Shown: positions 41,657-51,466, counted from the stretch's first letter. The stretch is DNA of 64,000 nucleotides from Akkermansia muciniphila (GCF_040616545.1 NZ_CP156688.1:682001-746000), one strand, 5' to 3'. Program-made: numbers and translations. Notes: a model not told the origin generated them from the letters alone.

Positions 41657-43516
41657 CTAAAAAGCGGCTTCAATCTTCGTGATCGTGAACACCTTCTTCT
41701 TGTCTCCGTCCATCGGGACGATCTTCACCTGGTCTCCCACGCTCTTGCCCGTCAGCTCCTTGCCCACCTGGGAAAGATAGGAGACAATGTGTTTTTCCGG
41801 ATTCGTGTCCCATGCCCCCAGAATGGTGTATACCACGGCATCTCCCCCGGCCAGGGGCTGGAGGGTCACCTTCATCCCCATGGCGGCTCTGGAGGTATCC
41901 GTCACGGCAAAGTCCGTGCCGCGGGCCAGCGCCAGCGCGTGCTCCAGTTCGGAGCGGCGGCGGTTGAGCACCTTTTCCACTTCCTTGGCGTCTTGGTAGC
42001 CGCCGTTTTCACGGAGGTCCCCCTCCGCACGGGAAATCTTCTTGTTGTGCAGGTTTTCCGGAATCTTCACGTTTACCAGTTCCTCCAGCTCCTTCTTGCG
42101 GGCTTCCAGGCTGTCCCAGGAAACGAAGATCGGTTCCGGCTTGTCGGAGGTATCCACCATGGCGTCCAGCACGATGGAGTGCAGATTCGGGAAAACGCCG
42201 ATCACGCGGGCCATCAGCGCGCCGCGGTCCTGTTCGGAGAAGGCGGACGTATTGTACAGCATCTTGGCGAACTGGCGCACTTCCGCCACGTCCTGCCCCT
42301 TGATCATTTCCTGGATGATGTTCTTGTCCTCCATGAACAGGTTCTTCAGGCGCAGCATGCGGTTGGGGCCCCCGTCCATGTGGTCCTGCTCAATCAGGGA
42401 GAGCATGGCGATGCCCACCGGAAGCCCGAAGAGGGGCTTGGAGGCGTCATGGCGCTGGCGGCAGATCCAGATCAGGGATTCCGCCGGAAGGGTCTGGCGC
42501 AGCAGTTCATGCTTCAGATGCTTGACCAGGGCCTTGTCCTGCCCCTCTTCAATCAGGAATTTGGCTATTTCACCCACGGCGCGGGCGCCGCTTGCGTCAA
42601 ACAGCTCCAGGGCCTTCTGCGTCCACTCCTCGCCAAAGATGGCTGGCAGCGTCATATACACGCGCTTCTGGCGTACAGCAGGCATGGAATTGAGCACTTC
42701 CGCCAAGTGTTCCACATCGCCGATGTTGGCTTCCACGATGGAGCGGAGGGGATAGGCTTCCCCGGCCGCCTCCGTGTCCTTCACGGCAGCGATCAGGTCG
42801 TCCCGGAGCACGGCCAGTTCCAGCACCTGCTGGAGAGCCAGGCTGCCGCCGTTGCGCACATCCGCGTCCACTGCCTGAACCAGGGCCTTGACGGCGTCCG
42901 GCTCCGTCATGACCGCTTCCATCTTGATGGCGTCCAGCACGCGCACCTTGGCTTTCAGGTCGGCGGCCTTGTTGTAATCCTCCAGGGCGGCCTGGGCGCG
43001 GGAAAGAATATTCGTGCGGAGCGTGATGCGCTCTCCCTTGCGGGTGGGCATCATGAACTGGACGTTGGAACGGAGCATGGCGCGCACCTTGTCCCACCAG
43101 TTCTTCCATTTATCCTCCGCGATCACGGTGCCTTTCAGAGCGGATTCCAGCTTTTCCGGGGTAAGGGAATTGCCGTAGCCCTGCAGGGTAACGCGGACCA
43201 ATTCCACCGGATCATCCACAGACAGGTTGATGAGGGATTCCGTATCTTCATACCGCCTGGCCAGGAAATGGTCATCATGGAGGAACTCCAAAATTTTGGG
43301 AGCAAATTCCAGGGCAACTTCATGTTCCGGATTTTCCTCAAAATCAATAACCAGCTTTTTGGCGGCCAGGTTCCAGGAAATGACTTTGCCGGCGCCCCAT
43401 GAAGAATGGAAGCAGTAACGGCCAGGTGCGATGCGATCAAGTTTTTCAGCGAGAGAGGGGGTGATTTTCCCCAGAGACAATAATTTCTCCAAGTCGGCGT
43501 GCATACTAAAGCACAT
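41657..43516 (-). CDS. greA: GreA/GreB-type transcript cleavage factor with long N-terminal extension
   Basis: 619 residues, four times the size of E. coli GreA. The last 126 residues are Gre-like: ISRAEGDLRENGGYQDAKE (494-512) is the tip of the coiled coil with acidic Asp500 and Glu503, and VVYTILGAWDTNPEKHIVSYLSQVGKELTGKSVGDQVKI is the RNA-polymerase-binding domain. The first 490 residues are mostly helical with no motif I can name, apart from a GAGKVISW segment resembling a CarD/Tudor-like start. Chlamydial GreA is also greatly extended, so this may be a PVC-group form. It should rescue backtracked RNA polymerase. Start at 43516 preferred for an AGGGG upstream; 43504 is possible. Confidence 0.85.
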   Translation of the reverse strand: MCFSMHADLEKLLSLGKITPSLAEKLDRIAPGRYCFHSSWGAGKVISWNLAAKKLVIDFEENPEHEVALEFAPKILEFLHDDHFLARRYEDTESLINLSVDDPVELVRVTLQGYGNSLTPEKLESALKGTVIAEDKWKNWWDKVRAMLRSNVQFMMPTRKGERITLRTNILSRAQAALEDYNKAADLKAKVRVLDAIKMEAVMTEPDAVKALVQAVDADVRNGGSLALQQVLELAVLRDDLIAAVKDTEAAGEAYPLRSIVEANIGDVEHLAEVLNSMPAVRQKRVYMTLPAIFGEEWTQKALELFDASGARAVGEIAKFLIEEGQDKALVKHLKHELLRQTLPAESLIWICRQRHDASKPLFGLPVGIAMLSLIEQDHMDGGPNRMLRLKNLFMEDKNIIQEMIKGQDVAEVRQFAKMLYNTSAFSEQDRGALMARVIGVFPNLHSIVLDAMVDTSDKPEPIFVSWDSLEARKKELEELVNVKIPENLHNKKISRAEGDLRENGGYQDAKEVEKVLNRRRSELEHALALARGTDFAVTDTSRAAMGMKVTLQPLAGGDAVVYTILGAWDTNPEKHIVSYLSQVGKELTGKSVGDQVKIVPMDGDKKKVFTITKIEAAF

Positions 43517-43602
43517 GATACGCGCACCCCTACCGGTATCAAGACTAAATTCCCGTAGGAGCGCACGGCCAGCGTATCCAGGGCTGCCTGCCCCCTTTCC
43601 CC

Positions 43603-45372
43603 CTACCAGTTAAAACGGCTCCCATTGATTCCGAAGCACTCTTTGCAGGGGTAGCCTTCCGCCGGCGGCTCCTTCCCCTGCAACATATCATAGTACTTCA
43701 TGATATATCCCACACTGTCCGTCACGCTTTCATTCTGGCAGGCGCTGTACGCACACTCCAGCAGCTTCTCCATGGTCTCAAACCCCTCTTCCTGCGGCGT
43801 CAGTATCCTGGTTTTTCCGTCCGTTCCACGGATGATCACCATGCCCACGGAATCCGGGTCTGAATCACCCTCCGCCTTCCCGGCGGCAATCTCTCCGGAA
43901 GCGGCATGGTTCAGCACCCGGATGACCAGCCGGGACAGGACCTTCCCCATATCCATCCACGCCCGTTTTACCCTGGGTGAATAATCCCAGCCCAGGCCCG
44001 CGCCATCCTCCCAGAGTGGTTCGCCTTCATAGGGAACAAGGCGCCTTTCAGGGGTTCCTTCAAAAAACCAATTGCAGTACATCTGGGCGGGGTTCAAATT
44101 CAGGGAAGAAGCCCGGGCCATCATCGTCCCGTCCAGATAAAAGCCCGTCAGTCCCTTTTCCCCAAACCAAAGGGCTCCGGCCTTCCCCTCCGAACCTTTC
44201 GGAAACAGGTCATTCCACAGGGGATTCTTCTCCAGGGGATGGAAAAAGCGCTCCCGGTGCCCTTTGGCATATCTTGCCCGTTCCACGGCTTCCTTCCTTT
44301 CATCTTTCTTCTCTTCCTGCTGCGCCAATTCCTCCGTATCTTTTTTCTCCTCCTTGGGAACGACCAGGCCCTGCTCTATCAGCTCCTTTTTCCTGTTTGC
44401 AGCAGCCTGCTTCTTCTCAAGGTTGTCAAAAAACCGGTCCGCAAACCCCTGTGCCCATTCGTCCGACGCCATGGGGGGAAGAGCATCCCCCAGCTCAAGA
44501 GCATTCCGGCGCACCATGGAGCATTGCTCCATCAGCCAACGCTCCGCCTCCGGGTTCAAATCATCCATCATCATGATATCGATCAACCCATGGGCCAAAT
44601 CCATCATGGAGGCTTTCATCTTTCCGCTGGTGCAGCATAAATCCTCCCCCACCGGACCTGAAGCCCCGCGGAAATAACAATAATTGCCATCCGTCCCTTG
44701 CAGCAAGCCCCGGTACACCCGCATGAAACAAGTCCGCCCGGTCACGGCTTGATCCCAGGTTTGGCGCAGGGACTCCGCCAGCGCCGGACTCAATGCCCGC
44801 CGCCCCCTCCTGACGTACCATCTGGAATACACGAACGGATTAACCACGGATTCCACGAATGCGGCCATCATCCCGACTCCATCTTCAGAACGGAATACAT
44901 ACCGCATTTCCTCTCCCTTCCCCAGTAGGAAACCGGGGTTTATTTTCACCAGCCAGTCCCATCCATCCAGCAGAGTTCCTCCGGCAGGCGCCCACAAGTG
45001 CACAAGCAGCTGCACTCCGCGGAACACATCCATGGTCTGCAAATCCACTACAGGTTTCTGGCTCAGCATCTGGATGCTCTGAAAGCCTGCAGACTGCGCC
45101 CAGTGCAGCTTGTCCCCATCCAGGTAAAAGCCGAACTCCTGGTCAAAGGACCCCAGGTAAATGCAGGCATACGTGAAAGGAGGATTTTCCGGGAAAAGCA
45201 TTTCCCAATAAACGCGGGCGTCCCCCCAATAGGCCTCCTCCCACGTGCATGCGAAATATTGACCGGGGCAGATGAGGGACATTCCTTCCTCAGCCTCCCC
45301 GTCTGCCGCCGATGGGGAAGGAACCAGAAAAAAAGCCATCCAGAGCCAGAGTAGTTGTTTGAACATCAGCAT
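43603..45372 (-). CDS. Secreted hypothetical protein, paralogue 2 of a tandem pair
   Basis: 589 residues with a signal peptide ending near PSPSAADG. No known domain recognised. It shares many blocks with the upstream gene at 45532: FPENPPFTYACIYLGSFDQEFGFYLDGD, DGNYCYFRG, MMDDLNPEAERWLMEQC, NPLWNDLFPKGSEGKAG and GFYLDG. A charged Lys/Glu coiled-coil-like stretch lies in the middle (about residues 330-375). It ends with a cysteine pair (YPCKECFG). The duplication suggests a lineage-specific surface or periplasmic family. Confidence 0.8.
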   Translation of the reverse strand: MLMFKQLLWLWMAFFLVPSPSAADGEAEEGMSLICPGQYFACTWEEAYWGDARVYWEMLFPENPPFTYACIYLGSFDQEFGFYLDGDKLHWAQSAGFQSIQMLSQKPVVDLQTMDVFRGVQLLVHLWAPAGGTLLDGWDWLVKINPGFLLGKGEEMRYVFRSEDGVGMMAAFVESVVNPFVYSRWYVRRGRRALSPALAESLRQTWDQAVTGRTCFMRVYRGLLQGTDGNYCYFRGASGPVGEDLCCTSGKMKASMMDLAHGLIDIMMMDDLNPEAERWLMEQCSMVRRNALELGDALPPMASDEWAQGFADRFFDNLEKKQAAANRKKELIEQGLVVPKEEKKDTEELAQQEEKKDERKEAVERARYAKGHRERFFHPLEKNPLWNDLFPKGSEGKAGALWFGEKGLTGFYLDGTMMARASSLNLNPAQMYCNWFFEGTPERRLVPYEGEPLWEDGAGLGWDYSPRVKRAWMDMGKVLSRLVIRVLNHAASGEIAAGKAEGDSDPDSVGMVIIRGTDGKTRILTPQEEGFETMEKLLECAYSACQNESVTDSVGYIMKYYDMLQGKEPPAEGYPCKECFGINGSRFNW

Positions 45373-45531
45373 TTTTTAAACCGGCAAAATACCATGGGCA
45401 AGTTAATAAGGGAAATTCATCTCCGGGCCTGCCGCTGCGGACCCATGAACCGGACGTTCCGGGAAAAGGCATAGGGAGCAGTCCTCCCGGTCCCGGACTA
45501 AAACCGCCGGGCCCGGCCTCTCCTTGCTGCT

Positions 45532-47259
45532 TCACAGGGCGCCTGCGCGGGGATACTCCCGCTCCCCTTCCTCCGGAGTTCTTCCCTGCAGCGCGGCACG
45601 CTTCTGTGCAATTCCCTGCAAATAATCCTCATCGCAAGTGAACAACAGGTCCATGGTATACAATAAATCCATCAGCTCCACCACGGCGCCCAAATCCGCA
45701 TCAGCGGCAGACATGATCCTCTCCGTTCCGTCAGCTCCGCGCACGATGCAAAAGTCAATGGCATCCGCATCATGGGTAGTTTTCCCCTTTCCGGCGCCCA
45801 GCTCCCCCCTCGCAATCCCGGTGAGCAGCCCTTCCATCAAACCGCCTGTTTCCTTTCCAACGGTGAGCCACTCCCTCTTCACCCTGGCCTCACAATCCCC
45901 CTGCGCATCCGGAATGCCCTCATAAGGGAACAGCTCTTTCTCCGGCTCCCGGCGGGAAAACCAGCCGTCATACACCTCCCAGGGATGGTGTGACCGGGAT
46001 TCCGCACGCCCCATGAGGGGACCGTCCAGATAAAAACCGCAGATGCCGCGCCCGGGAAGCAAACAGCACACGCCGGGTTTCCCCTCTGTTCCCACCGGGA
46101 ACAAATCCTTCCAAAAGGGATTCTCTCCCAAAGGCTTTAGAAAACGCTCCCGGAAGCCACGGACATATTTTCCCCCTGAATACGGGGAAGGAGCTTTTTC
46201 CACCGGCTTCTTTTCCACGGCCGCATCCTCCCCGTGAACGCCTTTTTCCCGTTCCCGGGCGGCTTTCTCCTCCCGCTCCATTCGTTCCCAAACCCGTTTG
46301 GCGAATCCCTTCACCCATTCCCCGGACACCATGGGGGGAGGCTCGTCACCCACTTCTGCGGCGTACTCCCGGACGGCGGCGCACTGCTTCATCAGCCATT
46401 GCTCCCCCGCCGGGGTCAAATCATCCATCATGGTCATATCCGCCAGTCCCCAGGCCAGGAACCTCATGGCCGGCCTCATCCTGCCCGCTCCGATGCACCG
46501 GTCTTCCGCCACAGCGCCGGACTTCCCGCGGAAATAACAGTAATTCCCGTCGCATCCGGTTACGTACTCGCGGTACAGGTCCATGGGAAAGGTTCTGCGC
46601 GCAACCGCTTCATCCCAAGTCCTGCGAAGTTCGTCCGCCACGGCAGGGGGCAATGCCATCCGGCCCCTTTTAACGAATAAATGACTGTAAAGAACGGGAT
46701 TGACCACGGCCTCCGCCCAGGCGGCAGAAAGCTCGCAATACTCCCGGAATTGGGGAAGATTCGGAACCATACTCTTTGTGCTCCCGGCAAAAGGGTCGCA
46801 TTCCGCCGTGCTGTCGGCAAAAGAGCCGCATTCCGCTGTGCTGCCGGCAAGACAGTCCCAGCCTTCCAAAAGATTTCCTAACACGGGAAATTGCAGGCGG
46901 GTCACCAGCACGGCAGCCTTCGCCACCCCCGAGTTCTGGAAATCCGCCACCGGAAACTGGGACAGCATCTGCATGCTGCACGGCCCGACGGCCCTGGCCC
47001 AGCACAGTTCGTTTCCGTCCAGATAAAAGCCGAATTCCCGGTCAAATGAAGGCAGGTACAGGCACGCGTAGACAAACGGCGGATTGTCCGGAAAAAGAGT
47101 CGTCCAATAATGACCATCCTGGGACTCCACCGCAAAATACTGGACCGGGCACCGCAGAGTACTCCAGCTTTCCACATCGGAATAACAGGAGTCCTGCGCC
47201 CGGGACGGCAGTGCGAGAGCGAGAGCCGTGCAGAAACATGCAGCCAGTTTGAACATCAA
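45532..47259 (-). CDS. Secreted hypothetical protein, paralogue 1 of a tandem pair
   Basis: 575 residues; signal peptide MMFKLAACFCTALALALPSRAQ. Homologous along its length to the 43603-45372 product (FPDNPPFVYACLYLPSFDREFGFYLDGN, DGNYCYFRGKSG, MMDDLTPAGEQWLMKQC, NPFWKDLFPVGTEGKPG). It differs by an insertion of a short repeated motif (GSTAECGSFADSTAECDPFAGSTKS) encoded by a 30-bp tandem repeat at 46786-46855. Function unknown. Separated from its paralogue by 159 bp. Confidence 0.8.
   Translation of the reverse strand: MMFKLAACFCTALALALPSRAQDSCYSDVESWSTLRCPVQYFAVESQDGHYWTTLFPDNPPFVYACLYLPSFDREFGFYLDGNELCWARAVGPCSMQMLSQFPVADFQNSGVAKAAVLVTRLQFPVLGNLLEGWDCLAGSTAECGSFADSTAECDPFAGSTKSMVPNLPQFREYCELSAAWAEAVVNPVLYSHLFVKRGRMALPPAVADELRRTWDEAVARRTFPMDLYREYVTGCDGNYCYFRGKSGAVAEDRCIGAGRMRPAMRFLAWGLADMTMMDDLTPAGEQWLMKQCAAVREYAAEVGDEPPPMVSGEWVKGFAKRVWERMEREEKAAREREKGVHGEDAAVEKKPVEKAPSPYSGGKYVRGFRERFLKPLGENPFWKDLFPVGTEGKPGVCCLLPGRGICGFYLDGPLMGRAESRSHHPWEVYDGWFSRREPEKELFPYEGIPDAQGDCEARVKREWLTVGKETGGLMEGLLTGIARGELGAGKGKTTHDADAIDFCIVRGADGTERIMSAADADLGAVVELMDLLYTMDLLFTCDEDYLQGIAQKRAALQGRTPEEGEREYPRAGAL
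46786..46855. repeat. 30-bp tandem repeat inside a secreted-protein gene
   Basis: About 2.3 copies of a 30-bp unit starting GGCAAAAG, in frame (ten codons per unit), with a few substitutions between copies. Absent from the neighbouring paralogue. Confidence 0.85.
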
Positions 47260-47808
47260 TCATCTTCCTAACATCCGCCGGGACAGGTGGCAAGTTGATT
47301 ATCACCTTTCCTTCACAGGGGATATGGACCAGTCGGCCCTGCCTTTAAAAATTCCCTGCGGCGCTTCGGGATAGATTGGCCGGAAAACCGGGTTTCCCGG
47401 TTGGACGGAAAGCGAAGCTTGAAGTCCGAAGGGCAAGCGAACCTGAAAGATGAGCGCATCAAACCTCCTTTCCCAACTGGCGGCATACTGTTCAAACCAT
47501 GGCGGCATGCCCTTCTACGCTGCCCTCTGGCAGCCGCGCTGCCGGGATCAAGGGCCTCCCGGCCCTTGTAATCATTTGGACGGCCGCAAGGGCCTGCGGC
47601 TCCCCCCTTCCGGTTCTTCTCCACGTAACGGCGCCCTGCATAAGGCGGGGAATCCGCCTTCCTTCCTGTTTTTTCTTCCATTCCTTTTCCGTAAAGCCCC
47701 GTTTTTGACGCGCAAAGCCGCTCCCTCCTTCGTCCAGTTGCGGCTTGACCCTGCGGGGAGGGTGGCGTAACATCCCCGCACGCATTCAACCCCTGCGCAA
47801 CACGTATC
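47260..47808. other. Intergenic region upstream of purC (549 bp)
   Basis: Divergent region between paralogue 1 and purC. Contains the purC promoter candidate near its right end and a small hairpin around AACCGGGTTTCCCGGTT near 47383. Open frames on both strands lack domain signals and conflict with each other; no gene is supported. Confidence 0.5.
47745..47773 (+). promoter_or_regulatory. Candidate promoter of the pur cluster
   Basis: TTGACC (47745-47750), 17 bases, TAACAT (47768-47773), with the purC ATG 36 bases further. Five of six and four of six consensus matches. Confidence 0.5.
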
Positions 47809-48519
47809 ATGGAACCTATCTACGAAGGCAAGGCCAAACGGCTTTATACGACCGACAATCCCAACGTCCTCCGCATGGAATACAAGGACGACGCTACCGC
47901 CGGAAACGGCGCCAAGAAAGCCCAGTTTGAGAACAAGGGCAGGATGAACAAGGCCATCACCCTGGTCATCTACCGCATGCTGGAAAGCAAGGGCGTGAAG
48001 ACCCACCTGGTCGCCGACGTGGACGACATCAACATTGACGTGAAAAAGGTTTCCATCCTCCCTCTGGAAGTGATCGTGCGCAACATCGCCGCCGGTTCCT
48101 TCAGCCGCCGCATGGGCGTCAAGGAAGGCACCCCCTTCAAGAAGCCGATTGTGGAGTTCTCCTACAAGGACGACGATCTGGGCGATCCCTTCATCAATGA
48201 CGATTACGCCCGCGAACTGAACGCCGCCACGGAAGAGGAATGCGCCTTCCTGAAGGACCAGGCCCGCATCGTAAACGACGTGCTGATTGATTTCTTCAAG
48301 CAGGTAGGCCTGACGCTGGTGGACTTCAAGATCGAATTCGGCCGTCTGGCGGAAGACCCCTCCCAGATCGTGCTGGCGGACGAGATTTCCCCGGACACCT
48401 GCCGCCTGTGGGACATCAAGACCGGCGAGAAGATGGACAAGGACCGCTTCCGCCAGGACCTGGGCAACGTGATGGAAGCCTACGAGGAAGTCCTCTCCCG
48501 GCTCCAGAACAAGGCCTGA
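47809..48519 (+). CDS. purC: Phosphoribosylaminoimidazole-succinocarboxamide synthase
   Basis: SAICAR synthetase of purine synthesis, joining aspartate to CAIR with ATP. 236 residues, family length. The start EPIYEGKAKRLYTTDNP is the ATP-binding signature, followed by DDATAGNGAKKAQF, LPLEVIVRNIAAGS and LVDFKIEFGR...LADEISPDTCRLWD. First gene of a purC-S-L-Q cluster; a hairpin with T tract lies between purC and purS and may attenuate downstream expression. Confidence 0.97.
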   Translation: MEPIYEGKAKRLYTTDNPNVLRMEYKDDATAGNGAKKAQFENKGRMNKAITLVIYRMLESKGVKTHLVADVDDINIDVKKVSILPLEVIVRNIAAGSFSRRMGVKEGTPFKKPIVEFSYKDDDLGDPFINDDYARELNAATEEECAFLKDQARIVNDVLIDFFKQVGLTLVDFKIEFGRLAEDPSQIVLADEISPDTCRLWDIKTGEKMDKDRFRQDLGNVMEAYEEVLSRLQNKA

Positions 48520-48534
48520 GCCCCTTCCCCTTCA

Positions 48535-48569
48535 TGGGAGCCGGTTGTCTGACCGGCCCCCATTTTTCA
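48535..48569 (+). terminator. Terminator or attenuator between purC and purS
   Basis: Stem TGGGAGCCGGT / ACCGGCCCCCA with a six-base loop, followed by TTTTTC; the downstream pur genes continue on the same strand, so partial readthrough or a second promoter is expected. Confidence 0.75.
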
Positions 48570-48592
48570 TTTTACCAACATTCTTGAGCGAT

Positions 48593-49039
48593 ATGACCCT
48601 CCACTTTGAAGTTATCAGCCGATTCCAGGCCGCGGCCAATGCCGACGCCCTGCTCTACACTCCCCTGAACGCCGGGCTCACCTTCCGCCGCAGCCGCGTT
48701 TACACCGTGGAAATCAGCGGAGATGAACAGAAAGCCCGCGAGTACCTCCTGAGTGTGCTGGTGGACCCCATCGCCCAGGAATGCAGCGAACAGGACGCCC
48801 CCATCCTGAAAGACGCCCTGTTCACCATTGACTACGGCATGAAGGCCGGTGCCTTGGACCTGGAGAAGGAAGCCATCCTGCAAAATTACCGCGGCCGCAA
48901 GAACATGGGTTTTACCCTGGACGGCCTGAAAATCACCCAGCGCGTGTACGTCTTCGGCCAGGGGGACAAGGAATCCCTGGCGGCGCTCTTCGCCAAGGAC
49001 GTCTGCAACCCCGCCATCCATAACTGGACCATCGCCTAA
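48593..49039 (+). CDS. purS: PurS-like subunit of FGAM synthase
   Basis: 148 residues from MTLHFEVISRFQ. Position directly before purL and the C-terminal segment KDVCNPAIHNWTI, together with RVYTVEISGD, indicate the PurS-type dimerisation subunit that links PurL and PurQ. It is nearly twice as long as the usual 80-residue PurS and may hold two PurS-like halves, as in the N-terminal part of the single-chain enzyme. Start chosen at ATG; the upstream TTG frame lies in the hairpin region. Confidence 0.75.
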   Translation: MTLHFEVISRFQAAANADALLYTPLNAGLTFRRSRVYTVEISGDEQKAREYLLSVLVDPIAQECSEQDAPILKDALFTIDYGMKAGALDLEKEAILQNYRGRKNMGFTLDGLKITQRVYVFGQGDKESLAALFAKDVCNPAIHNWTIA

Positions 49040-49063
49040 CCCCCCTTTCCCCTTTCTCAGAAC

Positions 49064-51466
49064 ATGTCCGCCAAAACCTACCGCACCGTTCCCGTGAGGG
49101 ACCTGAGCAGCGACGAACTGCTTGAACTCAGCAAGAAGCAGAAGCTTTCCCTGTCCCGCGAAGACATGGAAGTGGTCCAGCAGATTTTCCGTGAAATCGA
49201 CCGCGACCCCACGGACGTGGAGCTGGAAGTGATCGCCCAGACCTGGTCCGAGCACTGCAAACACCGCATTTTCTCCGCAGACATCAGCCACAGCGTGAAC
49301 GGCGGCGCACCGGAAACCGTCAACAGCCTGTTCAAGACGTTCATCAAGAAGCCGTCTGAAAAGATCATGGAACGCAAGCCGGGCTTCGTGCTCAGCGCGT
49401 TTGACGACAACGCCGGCTTCATTGCCCTGGACGACAAGCTGGCCGTCTGCCTGAAGGCGGAAACGCACAACCATCCCTCCGCCATTGAACCGTACGCCGG
49501 GGCCAATACCGGCCTGGGCGGCGTCATCCGCGACATCCTGGGCGCGGGCAAGGGCGCCAAGCCCATCGCCTCCCTGGACGTCTTCTGCTTTGGCGCTCCG
49601 GATACGGACCCCGCCTCCATCACCGCCCCGGACGTCATCCATCCGCTGGGCATCATGCGCGGCGTGGTACGCGGCGTGCGGGATTACGGCAACCGCATGG
49701 GCATTCCCACCGTGAACGGCGCCATCCAGTTTGACCCCACTTACATTTACAATCCGCTCGTATTCTGCGGCACCGCCGGCGTCATTCCCCGCGAGGACAT
49801 CCTGAAGGAGATGCGCCCGGGCCTCAAGGTGATCGTCATCGGCGGACGGACGGGCCGCGACGGCCTGAAGGGAGCCACCTTCTCCTCCGCCGCCTTGGAC
49901 GAAGCCTCCCATGAAGAGGATTTCACCGCCGTGCAGATCGGCAACCCGATTGAAGAAAAGAAAACGCTGGACTTCATCATGGAAGCGCGGGAACGCGGCC
50001 TGATCGTCTTCATCACGGACTGCGGCGCGGGCGGCTTCTCCTCCGCAGCCGGGGAAATGCTCTCCGTCACGGGCGGGGAAATCTTCCTGGACAACGCCCC
50101 CCTGAAAGAACCGGGCCTTATCTCCTGGGAAATCTTCCTGTCGGAGTCCCAGGAGCGCATGGTCATCGCCGTGGAGGAAAAGGACCTGCCGGAACTCCAA
50201 AAGCTGGCCGATACGTTCCAGACGGAGCTGACCGTCCTGGGCCATTCCGACGACACCGGCATCCTCAAGGTCTGGCACAACGGGGAACTGGTCTGCTCCC
50301 TGGACAATTCCAAACTGCATGACGCCCCCATCAAGAAACTGGAATCCGTCTTCACCCCCGGCAAGGGCCTTACCGGCCAGCCGCTGCCGGACAAGGACCT
50401 GAACAAGTCCATGGAAACCATCATGGGGGACTTCGCCATCGTCTCCCGCGAGCCCATCATCCGCGAGTACGACCACGAGGTGCAGGGCAACACCATCCTG
50501 AAGCCCCTGGCAGGCGCCCAGTCCGACGCTCCGCAGGACGGCTCCGTGGTGGACATTGACGGTTCCGACAAGTGCATGGCCATGGCCTGCGCCATTCTTC
50601 CGGAATGGGGCAAGACGGACCCGTACGCCATGGGGACCGGCACGGTGGACGAATGCGTGCGCCAGCTCATCCTGGTGGGGTCCAACCCGGACAAGATCGG
50701 CCTCCTGGACAACTTCTGCATGGGCAACCCGGAAGACCCCAGGGAGCTCGGCCGCCTGGTGGAATGCGTGAAGGCCATCGCCCATGCGGCGGACGCCTAC
50801 AACGCCCCCTTCATCTCCGGCAAGGACTCCTTCTACAATTACTTTGAAACGGAAGACGGCCCCATCAACGTGCCCGTCACCTTCCTCTGCTCCGGCTTCG
50901 GCGTGGTGGAAAGCCCGGAACATGCCACCGGTTCCTCCCTGCGCCGCACGGACAGCCTGCTGTACCTCATCGGCAACACGGAAGATGAAATGGGCGGTTC
51001 CGTCTTCGCCCGCACCCACGGCGTGGAAGACGCCAAAGTGCCCCAGACGGACTGCGCCAGGAACATGGCCCTGTACAAGGCTTATTACGATGCCCTGACC
51101 TCCGGCCTGGTGCTCTCCGCACACGACGTTTCCGAAGGCGGCCTGGCCGTCACGGCGGCGGAGATGGCCTTCTCCGGCAAGGGCGGCGTTCAACTGGACC
51201 TGACCAAGGTGCCGACCGCCGGCGGATGGAAATCCCCCGCAGTCCCCCTGTTCAGTGAAAGCACCGGACGCATTCTGGTGGAGGTGGACCCGGAATTTGC
51301 CGCGGACTTTGAGGCGGCCATGAACGGCTTCCCCTGCGCCTGCATCGGCAAGGCAACGGAAGAAAAACTCCTCACGGCCACCTGCTGCGGCGGGGAAAAG
51401 GTGCTGGAGTGCGACGCAGCCAAGCTCAAGAAGCTCTGGAAGGACGGCCTCACCCCCTACTATTGA
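49064..51466 (+). CDS. purL: Phosphoribosylformylglycinamidine synthase, large subunit
   Basis: ATP-dependent amidation of FGAR to FGAM in purine synthesis. 800 residues. Signatures include QTWSEHCKHRIF near residue 65, CLKAETHNHPSAIEPYAGANTGLGGVIRD with the catalytic His region, ITDCGAGGFSSAAGEM, and SAHDVSEGGLAVTAAEM in the C-terminal half. The glutaminase is separate (purQ), so this is the split PurSLQ system. Confidence 0.96.
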   Translation: MSAKTYRTVPVRDLSSDELLELSKKQKLSLSREDMEVVQQIFREIDRDPTDVELEVIAQTWSEHCKHRIFSADISHSVNGGAPETVNSLFKTFIKKPSEKIMERKPGFVLSAFDDNAGFIALDDKLAVCLKAETHNHPSAIEPYAGANTGLGGVIRDILGAGKGAKPIASLDVFCFGAPDTDPASITAPDVIHPLGIMRGVVRGVRDYGNRMGIPTVNGAIQFDPTYIYNPLVFCGTAGVIPREDILKEMRPGLKVIVIGGRTGRDGLKGATFSSAALDEASHEEDFTAVQIGNPIEEKKTLDFIMEARERGLIVFITDCGAGGFSSAAGEMLSVTGGEIFLDNAPLKEPGLISWEIFLSESQERMVIAVEEKDLPELQKLADTFQTELTVLGHSDDTGILKVWHNGELVCSLDNSKLHDAPIKKLESVFTPGKGLTGQPLPDKDLNKSMETIMGDFAIVSREPIIREYDHEVQGNTILKPLAGAQSDAPQDGSVVDIDGSDKCMAMACAILPEWGKTDPYAMGTGTVDECVRQLILVGSNPDKIGLLDNFCMGNPEDPRELGRLVECVKAIAHAADAYNAPFISGKDSFYNYFETEDGPINVPVTFLCSGFGVVESPEHATGSSLRRTDSLLYLIGNTEDEMGGSVFARTHGVEDAKVPQTDCARNMALYKAYYDALTSGLVLSAHDVSEGGLAVTAAEMAFSGKGGVQLDLTKVPTAGGWKSPAVPLFSESTGRILVEVDPEFAADFEAAMNGFPCACIGKATEEKLLTATCCGGEKVLECDAAKLKKLWKDGLTPYY

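Noticed and set aside
47260-47808. Opposing open frames in the purC upstream gap considered as small genes
   Set aside because: They overlap each other on both strands, lack signal peptides or motifs, and the region carries a promoter for purC.
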